Assembly (NCBI GenBank): GCA_017651265.1
Contig: JAGCDO010000039.1
Location: 46,305-110,304 of the forward strand
Direction of reading: 5' to 3'
Length of the DNA stretch: 64,000 nt
From: Prevotella sp.
Lineage (GTDB): Bacteria; Bacteroidota; Bacteroidia; Bacteroidales; Bacteroidaceae
Shown: in pieces, positions 7,492 through 15,337 of the stretch
Numbering within the stretch: position 1 is the stretch's first letter
How the letters are laid out: the number at the start of each line of letters is the position of its first letter
The notes under the pieces: model-generated
The model's database searches: none
What the model saw: the letters and a program-made list of their open reading frames with translations, nothing else
What the model was told of the DNA's origin: nothing
Position numbers and translations under genes: made by a program

Positions 7492-8724
7492 ATGAAATAC
7501 GAAACAAAAGTATTAAACACAAAATACCAGAAGCCTGACGCCTATGGGGCACTGTCGATGCCTGTCTATTATACGGCAGCATTCGAGTTCCCCTCGGCCA
7601 AGGCAATGAGTGATGCCTTCTGTGGACGCACCATGGCGCCGTCGTATGCCCGCATCGCGAACCCCACGACAACCTATCTGGAAGACCGTGTGCGACAGAT
7701 TACTGGGGCTGCGAGTGTGACAGCGCTGAACACGGGCATGGCGGCTATTGCCTATGCCTTGACGGCTGTGAGTGGGGCAGGACTGAACATCGTGGCCTCG
7801 AAGCACCTTTTTGGTAATAGTGTTTCTCTGATTCGCGACACGTTGGGCAGCTTTGGCGTTGAACCGCGGTTTGCCGACTTCACAAAGCCGGAGGAGGTGG
7901 AGGCACAGATTGATGACAAGACCGCCGCGCTATTTTTCGAGATCATCACCAATCCGCAGTTGTTCGTGGCTGATATTCGTAAGCTGTCGGATATTGCCCA
8001 TCAGGCAGGTGTGCCGTTGATCGCTGATACGACCATCGTACCGTTCCCTGCTTTTCATGCCAGCGATTTCGGCGTGGATATTGAGGTGGTGTCGAGCACG
8101 AAGTACATCTCAGGTGGTGGTACAGGCTTAGGCGGTTTGCTCATCGATTATGGTAGGTTCGACTGGTCGCAGCATCCGTCACCTGCCTTGCTGGCTCGTA
8201 CCAAGAAGGTGGGGAAGAAACTGGCGTTTACCGCCCGAGTGAAAACAGAACTCATTACCAACCTTGGTAGCTTGATGACACCACAGGTGGCATATATGGA
8301 GACGCTCGGACTTGACACGCTCGATATCCGTTTCCGTCGTCAGGCAGAAACGACGCTGTGGCTGGCTCGACAGTGTCAGGAAATCCCTGAGATCAAACGG
8401 GTGAACTACACCGGACTGGAGGATAATCCTTTCTATGATCTGTCGAAGGAGCAATTCGGTCTGTTACCAGGGGCTGTGTTCACCATCGACCTCGCTTCGA
8501 AGGATGATGCCTTCACGTTCATCGATAAACTGAAGATTATCCGTCGCGCCACGAATCTCTTCGATCGTAAGTCACTGGCCATTCATCCCGCTTCGACCAT
8601 CTTCGGTCTTTTCACTGCTGAACAATGCGCCGAGATGTCTGTACCAGATACCACGGTACGTCTGAGCATCGGTCTGGAGGATGGCGAAGATTTGCTGGAG
8701 GATATCAAGCAGGCATTAGTATAA
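7492..8724 (+). CDS. Cys/Met-metabolism PLP enzyme, divergent MetY-like sulfhydrylase
   Basis: 410 residues from ATG at 7492. An in-frame GTG at 7465 would overlap the desulfurase by 17 bp and is less likely. Gamma-family PLP fold: LNTGMAAIAYAL near the PLP phosphate site, ADTTIVPFP, PLP lysine in SSTKYISGG, C-terminal LAIHPASTIFG and TVRLSIGLEDGEDL. These are MetY/O-acetylhomoserine sulfhydrylase signatures, but the sequence differs clearly from the canonical MetY at 10418-11707. As last gene of the encapsulin operon, it is the best candidate for using carrier thiocarboxylate or persulfide sulfur to make homocysteine (inference). Confidence 0.82.
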   Translation: MKYETKVLNTKYQKPDAYGALSMPVYYTAAFEFPSAKAMSDAFCGRTMAPSYARIANPTTTYLEDRVRQITGAASVTALNTGMAAIAYALTAVSGAGLNIVASKHLFGNSVSLIRDTLGSFGVEPRFADFTKPEEVEAQIDDKTAALFFEIITNPQLFVADIRKLSDIAHQAGVPLIADTTIVPFPAFHASDFGVDIEVVSSTKYISGGGTGLGGLLIDYGRFDWSQHPSPALLARTKKVGKKLAFTARVKTELITNLGSLMTPQVAYMETLGLDTLDIRFRRQAETTLWLARQCQEIPEIKRVNYTGLEDNPFYDLSKEQFGLLPGAVFTIDLASKDDAFTFIDKLKIIRRATNLFDRKSLAIHPASTIFGLFTAEQCAEMSVPDTTVRLSIGLEDGEDLLEDIKQALV

Positions 8725-8730
8725 GGTTGT

Positions 8731-8832
8731 GAAACCTATGGTTTTGGAACGCAAAACCTATGGTTTTAGACGGTAATACCTATGGTTTTGGAAGCTAAAA
8801 CCTATGCTTTTACAATGAGCATAGTTTTACAA
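8731..8832. repeat. Array of 22-bp-period palindromes (ACCTATGGTTTT type)
   Basis: Near-palindromes AAACCTATGGTTTT start (ACC) at 8734, 8756, 8778 and 8800, an exact 22-bp period, with a degenerate fifth unit near 8816-8830. Each has a ~15-bp palindromic core and a 7-bp variable spacer. It lies between the operon end and the promoter at 8872, so it could act as terminator or as a binding array. A second array with the same period but another sequence is at 63487-63602. Confidence 0.8.
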
Positions 8833-8871
8833 TTTTCCTGCTATAGGTATTGCTGTTTTCTAAATTATTCG

Positions 8872-8880
8872 TACCTTTGC
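8872..8880 (+). promoter_or_regulatory. -7 promoter box upstream of SDR gene
   Basis: TACCTTTGC matches the Bacteroidota TAnnTTTGC box. The start codon at 8939 gives a leader of about 52 nt. Confidence 0.6.
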
Positions 8881-8938
8881 AGCGTGATTTAGTCACGTGG
8901 AAGAGTCGGAAATACGTATTTGTTTATTTTTTATAACA

Positions 8939-9649
8939 ATGAAAGAAAAGATTGTTTTAGTAACTGGTGCCAACAAAGGTATCGGTTTTGGAATTGCCAA
9001 ATACCTCGGAAAGAGTGGTTGGCAGGTAATTATCGGTGCACGCGACGGACAGCGAGCCGAGAAAGCTATAGGTGAGCTGAAGTCAGCTGGTGTTGACGTG
9101 TTGGGTTGGGTGAATATCGAGTTGCGCGACCTTGACAATATCGAGAAGGCCGCCAAGGAAATCAATGAGAAATACCCAAAGCTGTCACTGTTGGTGAACA
9201 ATGCGGGTATTCCCGGTGATATGAGTGTGGACAGTCTGCACACAGAGATCAGCGATATCAAGGAGACGCTCAACGTGAACTTCATTGGTACCTTTGCCCT
9301 TACCAAGGTGCTGATGCCGTTGCTTACCAAGAACGAAGGTCGCATTGTCAATGTGACGGTTCCCTCAGAGATCAGTCCTTACTGGCATCCGTTGGCTTAT
9401 GTTGCCAGTAAGGCAGCGCAGAATGCGATGGTGGGTGTGATGGCTATCGAGTTCCAGCAGAGCAACACCCCGCTGGAGATCTTCACCGTACATCCCGGAC
9501 CCACAACCACCGATTTGAACGGTAATATGGCACTGCCCGGTTTCCACGATATAGAAACCGTAGGACAGAAGATGGCCGAGCTCATCAACGATGGTCAGAA
9601 CCACCAGGGCGAGTTCATTGAACTCTATCCGATTGTAAAAGAGGATTAG
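8939..9649 (+). CDS. Short-chain dehydrogenase/reductase (carbonyl-reductase-like)
   Basis: 236 residues from ATG at 8939, chosen over an upstream in-frame ATG at 8897 because the Rossmann strand starts right after it. The NAD(P) motif GANKGIGFG is at the N-terminus, NNAGIPG in the middle, and the active-site YVASK (Tyr-x3-Lys) is present. The sequence resembles classical SDRs annotated as carbonyl reductases. It has its own promoter, and its end overlaps the convergent response-regulator gene by 4 bp. Substrate unknown; nothing ties it to the sulfur operon beyond position. Confidence 0.8.
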   Translation: MKEKIVLVTGANKGIGFGIAKYLGKSGWQVIIGARDGQRAEKAIGELKSAGVDVLGWVNIELRDLDNIEKAAKEINEKYPKLSLLVNNAGIPGDMSVDSLHTEISDIKETLNVNFIGTFALTKVLMPLLTKNEGRIVNVTVPSEISPYWHPLAYVASKAAQNAMVGVMAIEFQQSNTPLEIFTVHPGPTTTDLNGNMALPGFHDIETVGQKMAELINDGQNHQGEFIELYPIVKED

Positions 9650-10287
9650 ATATAAAACTCTGAAGGATCGATCAACCCCGCACGAAGTGCATACTTTACC
9701 GCTTCGTGCGCTGTGTTTATACCCAGTTTGCGGAAGATGTTCTTTCGATGGGTGGTAATGGTGTGGATACTTGAGAAACGCTCAGCAGCAATCTCTTTGG
9801 TAGTCTTACCCTGCGCAATCGCCTTCACGATCTCCGTCTCGGTCTGCGTGAGCAGGTCGGGCTTTTCCTCTTCTTGTTGCTGGGTAATGATAGCCTCGAG
9901 GGCACGCTGACTGAGGTAGCGGGTGTGGTTCCCCACTGCTTGAAGCGCTTCGCGGATCTCACTCATAGGACCGTCTTTGAAGGCAACGCTGAACTGATGG
10001 GACGAGTAAACCACACGACGGATGAATTGGGGAGTCAGTTCATCACTGATGAGAAGCCAGTCAGACAGGTTAAACCGCTCGGCAATAATCAGAAGCTGAT
10101 CCTCGTCAGCGAAGTCGAACAACGTATAGTCGAGTAGTACCGCAGCACTCTCATGCTCCCTGAGCAGGTCAACAAGTCCTGACCTGTCAAAAGCACGATA
10201 GATCACGTTCTCTTCATCTTTCCGAAGAAGACTCTCCAGTGCGAATCGCGTCAGTTCCTGGTTGTCGGCGATGATATACTTTCTCAT
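9646..10287 (-). CDS. LuxR-family DNA-binding response regulator
   Basis: 213 residues from ATG at 10287; an in-frame start at 10341 lies upstream of the promoter-like box and was not used. The receiver domain (1-120) has Asp8 and the probable phosphoacceptor Asp53 in AVLLDYTLF. The C-terminal LuxR helix-turn-helix is clear (LTQTETEIVKAIAQGKTTKEI and KNIFRKLGINTAHEAVKYAL). No histidine kinase lies beside it, so it is an orphan regulator. A box close to TAnnTTTGC (TACCTTCGC, complement of 10304-10312) gives a very short leader. Targets unknown. Confidence 0.85.
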   Translation of the reverse strand: MRKYIIADNQELTRFALESLLRKDEENVIYRAFDRSGLVDLLREHESAAVLLDYTLFDFADEDQLLIIAERFNLSDWLLISDELTPQFIRRVVYSSHQFSVAFKDGPMSEIREALQAVGNHTRYLSQRALEAIITQQQEEEKPDLLTQTETEIVKAIAQGKTTKEIAAERFSSIHTITTHRKNIFRKLGINTAHEAVKYALRAGLIDPSEFYI

Positions 10288-10376
10288 ATGGGACGTTTTG
10301 GGTGCGAAGGTACGAAAATTCAGGTAATCTGCCAAATCCAATGCGAACTTTGACAGATTACCCTTGTTATTCTTAA

Positions 10377-10430
10377 TTTTTCAACTTCAATTCTTAAATT
10401 CTTGAATTCTTCAATTCTTAAATCTTCTCC
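10377..10430. repeat. TTCAATTCTTAAATTCTT-type dispersed repeat (R6)
   Basis: Low-complexity units of TTCAATTCTT with variants between the response regulator and metY. A shorter copy lies at 2256-2286 and another at 44885-44910. Confidence 0.6.
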
Positions 10431-11707
10431 AGCGCCTGTGCCAGGTCGTCGATGATATCATCAATGTGCTCTGTACCGATACTCAGACGGATGGTTGACG
10501 GTGTGATATGCTGCTCGGCCAGTTCCTCGGGAGAGAGCTGTGAGTGAGTGGTGGTGTAGGGGTGGATCACCAGACTCTTCACGTCGGCCACGTTAGCCAG
10601 CAGTGAGAAGATCTGCAGTGCATCGATGAACTTCCATGCCTCTTCTTGACCGCCCTTGATCTCGAAGGTGAAGATGCTACCGGCACCGTTGGGGAAGTAT
10701 TTCTTGTAAAGCTGATGGTCGCGATGACTCTCCAGAGCGGGGTGGTTCACCTTAGCCACCTTGGGGTGTTTGGCAAGGAAATCCACAACCTTCAGTGCGT
10801 TCTCCACATGACGCTCCACACGCAGGCTCAGTGTCTCGACACCCTGCAAGAGGATGAAGGCGTTGAAAGGAGAGATGGCAGCACCGGTATCACGCAGGAT
10901 GACGGCACGGATACGGGTAACGTAAGCGGCAGCACCTACTGCGTCGGCAAACACGATACCATGGTACGATGGATCGGGCTTTGCCAAGGTGGGGAACTTA
11001 TCGGGATTAGCCTTCCAGTCGAACTTACCACCGTCAACGATGACACCACCCAGTGAGGAGCCATGACCGCCCAGGAACTTTGTGGCAGAGTGAACCACGA
11101 TGTCTGCTCCATGCTCCAACGGTCTAATTAAATAAGGTGTACCGAACGTGTTGTCCACGATAAACGGAATACCGTGCTTGTGAGCCACTGCTGCTACGCC
11201 TTCGAGGTCGAGCACGTCAGAGTTCGGATTACCGAAAGTCTCTGCATACACCACCTTCGTGTTAGGTTTGATGGCAGCCTCGAGTGCTTCGAGGTCGTTG
11301 ACATTGATGATGGTATTGCTGATACCCTGCGTACTCAGCGTATGGGTAATCAGGTTGTAGGAACCGCCATAGAGGTTGTCGGCTGCAACGATATGATCAC
11401 CAGCCTGTACAATGTTCTGCAGGGCATAGGTGATGGCAGCTGCACCAGAGGCAACAGCCAGACCGGCCACGCCACCCTCAAGGGCAGCCACGCGATCCTC
11501 GAACACTCCCTGGGTAGAGTTGGTCAGACGACCGTAGATATTACCTGCATCACGAAGTCCGAAACGGTCGGCTGCATGCTGGGAGTTATGGAATACATAA
11601 CTGGTGGTTTGGTAAATGGGCACCGCACGGGCATCGGTAGCGGGGTCAGCCTGCTCTTGGCCTACATGGAGTTGCAGTGTCTCAAAACGATAATTCTTCT
11701 TACTCAT
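10418..11707 (-). CDS. metY: O-acetylhomoserine sulfhydrylase MetY
   Basis: 429 residues, the usual MetY length. Strong family motifs: ETLQLHVGQEQADPATDARAVPIYQTTS at the start (quoted in parts: LHVGQEQADP, PIYQTTSYVF), ASGAAAITYAL, VDNTFGTPYLIRP, PLP lysine in HSATKFLGGHG, and TTHSQLSPEEL near the end. It makes homocysteine from O-acetylhomoserine and sulfide, or from carrier-bound sulfur in thiocarboxylate systems. It lies 1.7 kb from the MetY-like paralogue with its own promoter (complement of 11757-11765) that lacks the CATACC palindrome. The cell therefore has two related enzymes, perhaps for free sulfide and for protein-bound sulfur. Confidence 0.95.
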   Translation of the reverse strand: MSKKNYRFETLQLHVGQEQADPATDARAVPIYQTTSYVFHNSQHAADRFGLRDAGNIYGRLTNSTQGVFEDRVAALEGGVAGLAVASGAAAITYALQNIVQAGDHIVAADNLYGGSYNLITHTLSTQGISNTIINVNDLEALEAAIKPNTKVVYAETFGNPNSDVLDLEGVAAVAHKHGIPFIVDNTFGTPYLIRPLEHGADIVVHSATKFLGGHGSSLGGVIVDGGKFDWKANPDKFPTLAKPDPSYHGIVFADAVGAAAYVTRIRAVILRDTGAAISPFNAFILLQGVETLSLRVERHVENALKVVDFLAKHPKVAKVNHPALESHRDHQLYKKYFPNGAGSIFTFEIKGGQEEAWKFIDALQIFSLLANVADVKSLVIHPYTTTHSQLSPEELAEQHITPSTIRLSIGTEHIDDIIDDLAQALEKI

Positions 11708-11756
11708 AATCTTATCCTTTCTTTTATTTATTGTTTGTTGTTTAATGTTTCACGGT

Positions 11757-11765
11757 GCAAAGGTA
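11757..11765 (-). promoter_or_regulatory. metY promoter -7 box
   Basis: Complement reads TACCTTTGC, about 50 bp upstream of the metY start. An imperfect inverted repeat TCCAA-N14-TTGGA lies upstream at about 11783-11806. A hairpin TATCTTTGGC-TTC-GCCGAAGATA is at 11919-11941 between metY and queC. No SAM riboswitch was recognised. Confidence 0.6.
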
Positions 11766-11991
11766 CGGACTTTGGGAATATCATCCAAATTTTTATCAAT
11801 TATTGGAAAATATCTCTAATTCTTCGTTCTAAAAAGAATGATCTTCTTAATAACCCTTTCTTACACTCCATGTAAAAGAAAAATATTCTTTATCCTTCGC
11901 CATGTCGGTTTTTATTACTATCTTTGGCTTCGCCGAAGATACTTTCGTTCGGAAAAAATCAAAATAGATTTGGTATTTCTCTCACTTATTC

Positions 11992-12000
11992 GTATCTTTG
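11992..12000 (+). promoter_or_regulatory. queC promoter box giving a leaderless transcript
   Basis: TATCTTTGC ends only a few bases before the ATG at 12006, so the predicted transcription start falls at or next to the start codon. Confidence 0.6.
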
Positions 12001-12005
12001 CACAC

Positions 12006-12644
12006 ATGAAAGATTCCGTTTTGATTCTAAGCGGTGGTATGGATAGTACCACCTTATTATATGATATGCGTGAGCGTATTGCCCTTGCCGTGTCTTTCAA
12101 CTACGGTAGTAACCACAACGCGAAGGAGATTCCCTTTGCCCGTTGGCACTGTGAGCAGTTAGGCATCCGTCATATCGTGATCGAACTGGGCTTCATGCAT
12201 CAGTATTTCAAGAGTTCCCTGCTGGAAGGAGCCGATGCCATACCCGAAGGACAATATGCTGACGATAATATCACCTCTACGGTCGTTCCTTTCCGTAACG
12301 GTATCATGCTCTCGATAGCGGCAGGCATTGCCGAGAGTAATGGATTGAAGTATGTGATGATGGCTAACCACGGGGGTGACCATACCGTATATCCCGACTG
12401 TCGTCCGGCATTCGTCGAAGCCATGAGTGCGGCCACCAAGGCAGGCACATTCCCCGGTATAGAAGTGTTGGCACCTTATACGAATATCAGTAAGATTGAT
12501 ATAGCAAAGAAAGGAAAGGCGCTGGGAATCGACTACTCCAAGACGTGGAGTTGCTATAAGGGTGGTGATGAGCCTTGTGGGAAGTGTGCCACCTGTATTG
12601 AACGCGAAGAAGCGTTGCGAGAGGCAGGGATTATAGTAAATTGA
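12006..12644 (+). CDS. queC: 7-cyano-7-deazaguanine synthase QueC
   Basis: 212 residues from ATG at 12006; an upstream in-frame ATG at 11838 precedes the promoter and is rejected. PP-loop ATPase motif SGGMDS at residues 9-14. The C-terminal zinc cysteines are CYKGGDEPCGKCATC. QueC converts 7-carboxy-7-deazaguanine to preQ0 with ammonia and ATP, in queuosine biosynthesis. No other queuosine gene is adjacent; the gene stands alone with its own promoter, and an R1 repeat follows its stop codon. Confidence 0.95.
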   Translation: MKDSVLILSGGMDSTTLLYDMRERIALAVSFNYGSNHNAKEIPFARWHCEQLGIRHIVIELGFMHQYFKSSLLEGADAIPEGQYADDNITSTVVPFRNGIMLSIAAGIAESNGLKYVMMANHGGDHTVYPDCRPAFVEAMSAATKAGTFPGIEVLAPYTNISKIDIAKKGKALGIDYSKTWSCYKGGDEPCGKCATCIEREEALREAGIIVN

Positions 12645-12672
12645 TAATTTACAATTGATAATTGATAATTAT
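12640..12672. repeat. R1 repeat after queC
   Basis: TTGATAATTTACAATTGATAATTGATAA-type units begin at the queC stop codon itself and end before the GH3 gene. Confidence 0.7.
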
Positions 12673-12700
12673 TAGATAACATAATAAAAACAATTGACTT

Positions 12701-15319
12701 ATGAAAAGGTATTTATTTTCGTTGATCATGATATGCGTGGTAAGCATACATGTATCCGCACAGTCATATCCTTATCAGAACCCCAACCTGAGTGCCAGGG
12801 AAAGGGCTAAAGATCTGTGCTCGCGTCTGACCCTTGAGGAGAAGGCCCAGCTGATGCTCGATGAGAGTCCGGCCATTCCTCGTATGGGTATTAAAAAGTT
12901 CTTCTGGTGGAGCGAGGCCTTGCATGGCGCCGCCAACATGGATCATGTAACCGTGTTCCCGGAACCGATTGCCATGGCGGCATCGTTCAACCCCTCCTTA
13001 TTATATAATGTGTTCGACATTGCCTCTACGGAGTTCCGTGCCCAATACAACGAACGCATGTATCGCGGATCAGGTATAGACGAGAAGTTCCATAGTCTGA
13101 GCGTTTGGACGCCCAATGTGAACATCTTCCGCGATCCGCGTTGGGGTAGAGGACAGGAAACTTACGGTGAAGACCCGTACCTGACCTCCGTGATGGGTGT
13201 ACAGGTGGTGAAGGGCTTGCAAGGTCCTGAGGATGCGAAGTACCGTAAGCTGTGGGCTTGTGCCAAGCACTATGCTGTACATAGCGGTCCTGAATATACG
13301 CGTCATACAGTGAACATCAACGATGTCTCTGCACGCGATTTCTGGGAGACCTATATGCCCGCCTTCAAGACGTTGGTGCAGGATGCAAAGGTGCGCGAGG
13401 TGATGTGTGCCTATCAGCGACTCGATGATGATCCCTGCTGTGGCAGCAACCGTCTGCTTCAGCAGATTCTTCGCGACGAGTGGGGCTTCCAGTATCTGGT
13501 GGTCAGCGACTGTGGTGCCGTCAGCGACTTCCACATGAACCATAAGAGTTCCTCTGATGCCGTTCACGGTTCATCAAAGGCCGTCATAGCAGGTACAGAT
13601 GTGGAGTGCGGCTTCGACTATGCGTATAAGAGTATCCCGGAGGCAGTGCAAAGGGGATTGCTTTCTGAGGCTGAGGTTGACAAGCACGTGATTCGTCTGC
13701 TTGAAGGTCGTTTCGACTTAGGAGAGATGGATGACCCATCGCTTGTGGAGTGGTCGAAGATTCCTTATTCAAAGATGTCGTGCAAGGAACATGCCCAGAC
13801 TGCCCTCGACATGGCCCGCCAGACCATCGTGCTCCTGCAGAACAAGAACGATATCCTCCCTTTGAAGAAGAATGCAGAGAAGATTGCCGTGATCGGTCCT
13901 AATGCCGACAATGCCCCGATGATGTGGGGTAACTACAATGGTATGCCGAACCATACCATTACCATTCTCGACGGAATCAAGAGCAAACTTAATATAAAAA
14001 GTTCAAAGTTAAATGTTCAAAGTTCAAAGTTATTCTATCATCCAGGGTGTGACCTGACATATGACAAGGTGTTCGACTGTTTGATGGGTTCCCAGTGCTC
14101 CTTCCAAGGGAAGAAGGGTGTGAAGGGTACTTTCTGGAACAACCGTAATATGGAAGGCAAACCAGTTACCACCCAGTATTACACCACACCGCTGGCTGTA
14201 ACCACGGCAGGAATGCATAACTTCGCACCTGGCGTACAGTTAGAGGATTTCTCTGCCAAGTACGAAACCATCTTCACCCCGAAGGAGAGTGGCGAGTATG
14301 TGGTGAACGTGGAAGGCTGCGGTCATTTCGAGCTCTATATCGACGGAGAGCAGAAATTCATGCATCATATCTGGCGCACCACGCCTAACCGTGTGACTAT
14401 CCAGGCCGTCAAGGGAAAGAGCTATAACGTTGAAGTACGCTTCTCGCATGTCCATACCTATAATGCCAACCTGAAGATCAACATCGCCAAGGAACAGTCT
14501 ATCGACTACCAGCAGGTGATTGCTCAGCTGAAGGGTATCAACAAGGTGATCTTCGTGGGAGGTATCTCTGCAGCCCTCGAGGGTGAGGAGATGCCCGTGG
14601 ATATCGAAGGCTTCAAGGGTGGTGACCGCACGAACATCGAACTGCCGTCGGTGCAGCGCGATTTCCTCAAGGCACTCAAGGAGGCAGGTAAGCAGGTAAT
14701 CTTCGTGAACTGCTCCGGCTCTTGCATCGCTTTGGAGCCCGAGAGTGAGAACTGCGAGGCCATCGTACAAGTCTGGTATGCCGGTCAGGAGGGTGGTACA
14801 GCCATTGCTGACGTGCTCTTCGGTGACTATAACCCAGGCGGTAAGCTGCCTGTTACCTTCTATAAGAGCAGTAAGCAGTTGCCCGACTACGAGGACTACT
14901 CCATGAAGGGCCGTACCTACCGTTATTTCAACGATCCGCTCTTTGCCTTCGGCTATGGTTTGAGCTATACCACTTTCGCTATCGACAATCCCCAGTTGAC
15001 TGTCGATAATGCGGGTAACGGTAAGCTTTCTGTGGATGTGGCTAATACAGGTAAGCGCGATGGTACCGAAGTGGTACAGCTGTATATCCGTGATCTCTCT
15101 GATGCCGACGGACCGAGTAAGTCGCTCCGTGGCTTCCAGCGGGTGAACGTGAAGGCAGGACAAAAAGCTACTGCCACCATAGCACTTACCCCGAAGAGCT
15201 TTGAATTCTGGGATGCCGAGAGCAATACCATGCGCACCAAACCTGGTCGTTATGAGATTCTCTACGGAAGTAGTTCGCAGGACAAGGACCTGAATCGTCA
15301 GATCATCACTATCCAATAG
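12701..15319 (+). CDS. Secreted GH3 beta-glycosidase, probable beta-xylosidase, with PA14 insert
   Basis: 872 residues. Signal peptide 1-20 (VSA|QS). GH3 N-terminal barrel with nucleophile Asp270 in YLVVSDCGAVSDF, GRGQETYGEDPYL and the KHY motif (CAKHYAVHSGPE). A PA14-like domain at about 474-600 is inserted in the C-terminal GH3 domain, which resumes with VQVWYAGQEGG and NPGGKLPVTFY, then a fibronectin-III-like end. Architecture and length match Bacteroidales xylan 1,4-beta-xylosidases. It forms a pair with the GH43 gene 18 bp downstream. Residues 428-444 (KSKLNIKSSKLNVQSSKL) come from a tandem repeat in the DNA and look like an in-frame insertion. Confidence 0.9.
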   Translation: MKRYLFSLIMICVVSIHVSAQSYPYQNPNLSARERAKDLCSRLTLEEKAQLMLDESPAIPRMGIKKFFWWSEALHGAANMDHVTVFPEPIAMAASFNPSLLYNVFDIASTEFRAQYNERMYRGSGIDEKFHSLSVWTPNVNIFRDPRWGRGQETYGEDPYLTSVMGVQVVKGLQGPEDAKYRKLWACAKHYAVHSGPEYTRHTVNINDVSARDFWETYMPAFKTLVQDAKVREVMCAYQRLDDDPCCGSNRLLQQILRDEWGFQYLVVSDCGAVSDFHMNHKSSSDAVHGSSKAVIAGTDVECGFDYAYKSIPEAVQRGLLSEAEVDKHVIRLLEGRFDLGEMDDPSLVEWSKIPYSKMSCKEHAQTALDMARQTIVLLQNKNDILPLKKNAEKIAVIGPNADNAPMMWGNYNGMPNHTITILDGIKSKLNIKSSKLNVQSSKLFYHPGCDLTYDKVFDCLMGSQCSFQGKKGVKGTFWNNRNMEGKPVTTQYYTTPLAVTTAGMHNFAPGVQLEDFSAKYETIFTPKESGEYVVNVEGCGHFELYIDGEQKFMHHIWRTTPNRVTIQAVKGKSYNVEVRFSHVHTYNANLKINIAKEQSIDYQQVIAQLKGINKVIFVGGISAALEGEEMPVDIEGFKGGDRTNIELPSVQRDFLKALKEAGKQVIFVNCSGSCIALEPESENCEAIVQVWYAGQEGGTAIADVLFGDYNPGGKLPVTFYKSSKQLPDYEDYSMKGRTYRYFNDPLFAFGYGLSYTTFAIDNPQLTVDNAGNGKLSVDVANTGKRDGTEVVQLYIRDLSDADGPSKSLRGFQRVNVKAGQKATATIALTPKSFEFWDAESNTMRTKPGRYEILYGSSSQDKDLNRQIITIQ
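13988..14034. repeat. TTCAAAGTTAAATG-type repeat inside the GH3 gene
   Basis: Tandem AAGTTCAAAGTT units inside the open frame just before the PA14 domain. The frame stays open, adding about 17 residues rich in Ser, Lys and Leu. Confidence 0.75.
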
Positions 15320-15337
15320 ACAATTAAATCAAACTAT

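Noticed and set aside
8731-8832. CRISPR array
   Set aside because: Units are 15 bp with 7-bp spacers and there are no cas genes; the period is far too short. The same reasoning excludes 63487-63602 and the R4 blocks.
11700-11760. SAM-responsive riboswitch in front of metY
   Set aside because: The predicted leader is only about 45 nt and no SAM riboswitch core was seen.
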